Below, one piece after another: positions 59,540 through 64,000 of a stretch of DNA of 64,000 nucleotides. Below the pieces are notes generated by a model that saw only the letters and a program-made list of their open reading frames with translations, was not told the origin of the DNA and searched no databases. The position numbers and the translations under genes were made by a program. Source of the stretch: an uncultured Prevotellaceae bacterium (GTDB taxonomy: Bacteria; Bacteroidota; Bacteroidia; Bacteroidales; Muribaculaceae); contig ONJS01000017.1 of assembly GCA_900318205.1 (NCBI GenBank), positions 42,819 to 106,818 on the forward strand. The letters are read 5' to 3'. The stretch's first letter is position 1. The number at the start of each line of letters is the position of its first letter.

Positions 59540-62500
59540 ATGACAAAAGGTTTACGAATTCTATGGTGTGGAGTGCTGGCTGCGCTAGTACTGGCATTGC
59601 CGGCAATGGCACAGGCTCCACAAGGTAGCGATCTGTCGAGTGGGCCGCAGAAGGACCGGAAAACGTATGCTCAATTGAGCACTTTGCGTTTGTCCCCAAC
59701 ACTGGTGAACAACCTGAATAGTCCCAGCCGCGACGCTGCTGGCGAGGTGGTTGACGAACATGGCATCATCACTCAGCCTGCTGAGGGTGAGTTGAAGACT
59801 TACGAGCGTACGGGTCAGGGAATGCTGGGCGAGGATTACGGTGACGGCATGTTCCTGTACTATGAGGCCCAGGACGGCACGATTGAGGTGGTGGAGTGCA
59901 GTGACGGTACAGTGTACTTCAAAGACCTCATCTACGGCTATCAGCGTGGCTATTGGGTAAAGGGCACAAAGGTCGGCAACGAGATTAAAGTCGCTGCCAA
60001 TCAGCCCGTGTCTTATTCCGAGGAGTACAATGCCTCCATCAATCTGCGTTGGGCTCACGGCATCGGCGACGGCACCATTGAGCCTGCCGACAGTTATGCC
60101 GACGGCTTTACATTCACCATCGGCAACGATGGCAGCCTGACGCTGGAAGGCACGACTGAGTTCAAGGTGGGGGGCGAGAACTACTTTATCGGCCTGTTCT
60201 GGAGTGACAACAATGAATATGCCATCTTCGGCGACGCTTTGACGGTCTACAAGCCGATTAACATCGTCACTCAGGTAGATGTGCTGCCCTATGTCAACGA
60301 CTTCACAACGATGGGCGACCAGAAGTCGTTCACCATTGTCGATGGTAATGAAGACAACAGCACATGGTATCCATTCGACGGGAAGTTCTCACACTTCGGC
60401 AGCTATGACTATGATGCCGATGACTGGTTGATCTCGCCCGCTATCAAGCTGGAGGCCGGCAAGAACTACTATGTGGCATTTGACACATGGAGGGGTGCCG
60501 ACTATGCCGATAAGACCATTGAGCTCAAAATGGGTATGAGTCCCTCTCCTGAGGCGTTGACGCAGGATGCCATTGCTGCTGTCGAAGTCGAGTCCTTGGG
60601 TGCCGTCACGTTGGAGAACGACAGGCTGACTGTTGACGAGACAGGCTACTACTACTTCGGCATCCACGACATCAGTGTGGCTGGAGGCTATTCGTTATAT
60701 GTTGACAACTTCGTCATTGAGGAAGGCGCTGCCGACAAAGCCCCTGCTGCCATTACAGACATGCAGGTGGTTCAGGATGCCGACGCCTTGAAGGCCACCG
60801 TCAGCTTCACAGCTCCAGACATGGCCTTTGACGGCTCGGCACTGACAACGAACCTGACAAAGATTGAGGTACTGCGCGACGGTGTAGTGGTGGAGACGCT
60901 GGAGGACATCGCTCCCAGAGCCGCCGTGCAGTTTGAGGATGAAGGCATGACGATTGGTAATCACACCTACACCGCCATTGCCTACAACGAAAACGGAAGA
61001 GGACAGAAGTCGCCGATGCTCACCGTGTTCTTCTTCGAGGCTCAGGATATTCCCTATACCGTTGTCTTTGATGACCCGAGCATACTCAACGTGCTGAACG
61101 TCATTGATGCCAATGGTGACGGCAATACCTGGGAATGGAATGACTACGAGAACGGATTGATATATCCTCCCGGCTACAATGACGATGCCGACGACTATCT
61201 GGTCGTGATGCCTGTCAGGGCTGAAGCCGGCAACAACTATAAAGTGACGTTTACGGCTCACACCGGATACGCAGCCGAACGCTTTGAGGTGCTGGCTGGC
61301 CGTCAGGGTACACCTGATGCCCTCACCATGACCGTCATACCCGCAACGGCGTTCCAGGCTGACGAAGCTACTGACTTTGAAGGCAGCTTCACGGCCGATG
61401 AAGGCGGATTGTATTTTGTCGCTATCCATTGCATCAGCGATATGTACGCTTATGACTTGTTCGCTGACAAGTTGGTCATTGAGAAGGGTGCAGAGCCTAC
61501 CGCTCCTGCTGCAGTCAGCGACCTGGCAGTAGTTCCGGGCGAACTGGGTGCCAAACTGGCCGTTGTGACCTTTACCGCACCGTCAACGGCTATTGACGGC
61601 ACGGCTTTAACCGAGAATCTGACGAAGATTGAACTGCTGTGCGACGGTGTGGTCGTGGCTACAGAGGAGAATGTTGCCCCCGGTGCTACGGTCGAGATTA
61701 CCACCACGGTAGCGACCCCCAACTACTACACCTATCAAGTGATAGCTTACAATGCCTCAGGCATGGGTCTCCCGAGCGACAAGGTGAAGGTGTGGATTGG
61801 TCAGGATGCACCCGGCAGCTTCTACGGCGTGCAGGCTACAGACAACGGTACCAGCGTCGAGTTCAGTTGGCCAATGATCACCGAGGGTGCCAACGGCTAC
61901 TATCTGAATCCCGATGATGTGGAGTATCAGATTTTGGCCACCGAGTTCAACGGTTGGAGCTATGACTACACCGATGTCCTTGGCAGCGTGACAGGTGCCG
62001 ACCACTATAGCCTTGAGTACAACACCGACGAGGGCGAGCAGCAGTTCACCACCTGGGGCGTCAAGCCTGTCAACGAGGCTGGTGAGGGCTATCCCGTCAG
62101 TGTGACACTGCTCACAGGAGCACCCTACACTCTGCCCTTCGAGGAGAACTTTGCCAATGGAGATGTTACCTACTTGTGGGAAAAGGACAGCAATGCAGCC
62201 CTGTATGTTGTGGACCAGGATTCTGACGGTGACGGTTACGGATTGGCGATGACCACTACGTGGTTTACTGGAGACTTCACTCTGACATCAGGCAAGTTGG
62301 CACTGCAGGACGCTTCCAACCCCGTGCTCTATATCGACGTGAAGGGTAATGGTGTTGAAACGCTTCAGATCAAGGGCGCCACACTTGCTGGCGAACCCGT
62401 TCTGCTGCAGGAAGTGTCGCTCAGCAACGAGTGGAACACCATAGCGATACCGCTCAACGACATCAAGGATGCCCGTTACTCGAGACTGGCCTTTACGGCA

Positions 62501-62740
62501 ACGTTCGTTAATCCGTCGACCGAAGACTGGATGAGCGGCACTATCACATCGTGGGGCGATGCTGTGTTCTTCGACAACATCCGTATTGTTGACGATAACG
62601 ACAGTGGAATCGTCAGTGTGCAAAGTGACGAGACTGCCACTCAAAGCGGCATCTTCACAATCGACGGTCGCCGCGTGAGCGACACATCGGATCTTAAGGG
62701 CTTCTATATCGTTAACGGCAAGAAGGTCTTCATCAAGTAA
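59540..62740 (+). CDS. large exported choice-of-anchor J / fibronectin-like adhesin-type protein
   Basis: The 1066-residue product has a signal peptide (GVLAALVLALPAMAQ). An N-terminal beta domain (about 40-255) is followed by repeated jellyroll choice-of-anchor J/cleaved-adhesin-like domains (WLISPAIKLEAGKNYYVAFDTW at about 310; DYLVVMPVRAEAGNNYKVTFTAH at about 555; a third near 865-1025), alternating with fibronectin type III-like domains (APAAITDMQVVQDADALKATVSFTAP; APAAVSDLAVVPGELGAKLAVVTFTAP). The end, GIFTIDGRRVSDTSDLKGFYIVNGKKVFIK, is a short T9SS-type tail. It is a probable surface or secreted binding protein. No catalytic domain was seen. Confidence 0.82.
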   Translation: MTKGLRILWCGVLAALVLALPAMAQAPQGSDLSSGPQKDRKTYAQLSTLRLSPTLVNNLNSPSRDAAGEVVDEHGIITQPAEGELKTYERTGQGMLGEDYGDGMFLYYEAQDGTIEVVECSDGTVYFKDLIYGYQRGYWVKGTKVGNEIKVAANQPVSYSEEYNASINLRWAHGIGDGTIEPADSYADGFTFTIGNDGSLTLEGTTEFKVGGENYFIGLFWSDNNEYAIFGDALTVYKPINIVTQVDVLPYVNDFTTMGDQKSFTIVDGNEDNSTWYPFDGKFSHFGSYDYDADDWLISPAIKLEAGKNYYVAFDTWRGADYADKTIELKMGMSPSPEALTQDAIAAVEVESLGAVTLENDRLTVDETGYYYFGIHDISVAGGYSLYVDNFVIEEGAADKAPAAITDMQVVQDADALKATVSFTAPDMAFDGSALTTNLTKIEVLRDGVVVETLEDIAPRAAVQFEDEGMTIGNHTYTAIAYNENGRGQKSPMLTVFFFEAQDIPYTVVFDDPSILNVLNVIDANGDGNTWEWNDYENGLIYPPGYNDDADDYLVVMPVRAEAGNNYKVTFTAHTGYAAERFEVLAGRQGTPDALTMTVIPATAFQADEATDFEGSFTADEGGLYFVAIHCISDMYAYDLFADKLVIEKGAEPTAPAAVSDLAVVPGELGAKLAVVTFTAPSTAIDGTALTENLTKIELLCDGVVVATEENVAPGATVEITTTVATPNYYTYQVIAYNASGMGLPSDKVKVWIGQDAPGSFYGVQATDNGTSVEFSWPMITEGANGYYLNPDDVEYQILATEFNGWSYDYTDVLGSVTGADHYSLEYNTDEGEQQFTTWGVKPVNEAGEGYPVSVTLLTGAPYTLPFEENFANGDVTYLWEKDSNAALYVVDQDSDGDGYGLAMTTTWFTGDFTLTSGKLALQDASNPVLYIDVKGNGVETLQIKGATLAGEPVLLQEVSLSNEWNTIAIPLNDIKDARYSRLAFTATFVNPSTEDWMSGTITSWGDAVFFDNIRIVDDNDSGIVSVQSDETATQSGIFTIDGRRVSDTSDLKGFYIVNGKKVFIK

Positions 62741-63074
62741 GAACTTAGATGAGTTCATTATCAAAGGAGGGGGGAGTCCACGGTGGACTTCCCCCTTTTT
62801 TGAAGATGTGCTTTTACTCATCTCTGCCATGGTGGCCAGATTGCTTCTTTGACAACAAGCCCTCCACCATCAGAGGAATAGCATTGTCCACGATACTGTA
62901 CAATAGCCAAGTATAATCATCAAAGAAGAGTATATCGGGCACGAGGTCTAAGAGGTTTTGACGAGGTGGGGACTGCTCCCCACCTCACGAAACCGCGCCG
63001 AGCGATCCCCCAAAAGGGGAAACGCCCGGACTTGTCTTTTGCAGTAAGTATTTGAATAGTTTTAGGACTTGGTT
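62741..63074. other. intergenic region between convergent genes
   Basis: It contains the terminator, a copy of ACAATAGCCAAGT (62900-62912) and a perfect GAGGTGGGG-ACTGCT-CCCCACCTC hairpin (62963-62986). No ORF was recognised. Confidence 0.55.
62764..62801 (+). terminator. terminator of the choice-of-anchor gene
   Basis: GGGGGAGTCCA pairs with TGGACTTCCCCC across CGG and is followed by TTTTTT. Confidence 0.8.
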
Positions 63075-63596
63075 TTATGGGTACTTGAAATACTCAGTTG
63101 CAGAGACACCTGATGTTGGTTTGAATTTCAATCCATAGGGATGTGTAATGGCGCCAGTCAAAGTTAACGATTTGCTTGTCAAGTTCGAATATTGAAAATT
63201 GATACTTCCGACATTGAACGAACTAATAAAGACAGGTTGAAGGTGACTAAACTCACAATTAATCCATCCGCTCTTTTTGTCGTACTGTTCTACTATCCAA
63301 TATAAGCCATTACCAGCAATATACCATTTGTTATGAGAGTGGAAATATTGAATCATTGTTCCATTTTCTTTAAACTCAAATACGATTCCATCTGTCTCAG
63401 AAAAAACTCCGTATGGAGATACTTGAACATCATTTGCTAAATCATCCAAATTTTTTAATTCCCATTGTCCAACTAATGAGCCTTCGCTTTCAGGCTCATC
63501 TTTGCCACAAGATGTTAATACAATAGAAATGCTTAAAGAAATGATTGGGACTAAAACAATGGCATAGAAAGCAATCTTAAATCTAGATGTATTCAT
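63075..63596 (-). CDS. lipocalin-like lipoprotein
   Basis: The 173-residue product has a lipoprotein signal with a long hydrophobic segment (FYAIVLVPIISLSISIVLTSCGKDEP, Cys about residue 30). SLVGQWELKNLDD..., VFEFKENGTMIQYF, WYIAGNGLYWIVEQYDKKSGW and LTLTGAI give the strand pattern of Bacteroidales lipocalin-like lipoproteins. The -7 box TAAATTTG is on the minus strand at 63631-63638. AT-rich. Confidence 0.65.
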   Translation of the reverse strand: MNTSRFKIAFYAIVLVPIISLSISIVLTSCGKDEPESEGSLVGQWELKNLDDLANDVQVSPYGVFSETDGIVFEFKENGTMIQYFHSHNKWYIAGNGLYWIVEQYDKKSGWINCEFSHLQPVFISSFNVGSINFQYSNLTSKSLTLTGAITHPYGLKFKPTSGVSATEYFKYP

Positions 63597-63748
63597 TGTA
63601 TGTTCATTTAAATGATAACTTTTTATGTTGCAAATTTACGTGTAATTATTGACTTGCATAATACCCGAATGGGTATTTTTGATAAATAGTTCTAAAAACG
63701 CTGTCCTTTAAGAGTCCGAAAAACATGCGATAGTAGAGCAAAAATCAC

Positions 63749-63756
63749 TACCTTTG
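63749..63756 (+). promoter_or_regulatory. -7 box upstream of the acetyltransferase remnant
   Basis: TACCTTTG followed by CATT, 30 bases before the remnant's ATG and about 167 before the CatA-like start. Confidence 0.5.
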
Positions 63757-63785
63757 CATTCAGTTGTAACGGTAAAACGTCATTT

Positions 63786-63940
63786 ATGGATTATAGGCCC
63801 ACCACAAATGAGATTTTCTCGACCCCGGTATTCCAAGCCTGTGCTTAATAAAGAATGTGGTGGAGAATCCTAACATCGTTATTGGTGATTTCGTAATTGT
63901 TTGTGATATAAAACTTGACTCTAATGAAAACAGAGATTGA
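63786..63940 (+). pseudogene. frameshifted N-terminal remnant of a Vat/CatB-like xenobiotic acetyltransferase
   Basis: From the ATG at 63786, MDYRPTTNEIFSTPVFQAC leads to a stop. Shifting frame by two bases continues as LIKNVVENPNIVIGDFV, which matches the conserved start of hexapeptide-repeat acetyltransferases (FIKN...NPNI.IGDYTYYDD), then degenerates and stops at 63938-63940. The hexapeptide body is missing. It overlaps the first codons of the CatA-like gene and probably lends it its promoter. Confidence 0.6.
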
Positions 63941-64000
63941 TCCTAAGACCACCGAGCGGGCACAATCTTTTGAGATATGGAAGAATGCTCCCATGCCCAA
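63924..64000 (+). CDS. CatA-like O-acetyltransferase (partial, runs off the window)
   Basis: The first 25 codons (MKTEIDPKTTERAQSFEIW, then KNAPMP) match the start of CatA-like O-acetyltransferases of Bacteroidetes, relatives of chloramphenicol acetyltransferase. Active-site His and Asp lie beyond the window, so activity cannot be judged. The gene probably uses the promoter upstream of the broken Vat-like remnant. Confidence 0.6.
   Translation, partial: MKTEIDPKTTERAQSFEIWKNAPMP

Overview
The window looks like a chromosomal segment of a gut or rumen Bacteroidales (Prevotellaceae/Muribaculaceae-like). The reasons are many promoters of the Bacteroidetes primary sigma factor type (TAnnTTTG, often with TTTG or TTG 19-21 bases upstream), abundant small lipoproteins, BspA-type leucine-rich surface proteins, a SprA-derived protein, a Nim-like protein and a single-module C-A-T-reductase NRPS. 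I see no rRNA, no convincing canonical tRNA, no CRISPR array and no intact insertion sequence.

Layout: 0-20.7 kb is mostly ordinary metabolism in housekeeping-like GC content: a secreted transglutaminase-like protein, a four-helix-bundle protein, an SDR, two MFS transporters, a phosphohexomutase, a DUF362 lipoprotein, an AlkZ-like DNA glycosylase, a tannase-like esterase, a flavin reductase, a flavodoxin plus MBL-fold lactonase pair, a four-gene minus-strand operon of two aldo/keto reductases with an amidohydrolase-ABM fusion and a lipoprotein, and a VOC (YaeR-like) gene broken by one stop codon next to a GNAT gene.

21-25.4 kb is the most unusual part. An AT-rich gene encodes a TIR-domain protein with an unrecognised N-terminal region. 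It is followed at once by a GC-richer WYL regulator, a terminator, and then a cluster of four structured, tRNA-like RNA units (A-D), two small unknown ORFs, and a fifth unit (E). Each unit is closed by a 7-12 bp terminal helix, and several carry a T-arm-like GGTTCGA/GGTTTGA hairpin. They recall tRNA mimics such as bacterial Y RNAs, but no Ro60/TROVE gene is visible here.

25.4-39.3 kb holds lipoproteins (one a stand-alone SprA-like fragment), an HxlR/cupin/AKR group, a Nim-like flavoprotein, an HSL-type esterase, a class A acid phosphatase and a 1449-residue C-A-T-R NRPS behind a structured leader. 39.5-48.8 kb holds AT-rich, probably acquired DUF2971 and BspA/Big_2/cohesin-like/dockerin genes plus a second LRR-dockerin protein. 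49-64 kb holds an archaemetzincin/PP2C overlapping pair, a SecD-P1-head-like lipoprotein, a formylglycine-enzyme-like lipoprotein, an esterase bracketed by two near-identical 197-base cassettes each containing a 44-codon Cys-rich ORF, a Cys/His protein with a TonB-dependent receptor, a DUF5714 protein, a large choice-of-anchor adhesin-like protein and, at the end, a broken Vat-like acetyltransferase remnant overlapping the start of a CatA-like acetyltransferase.
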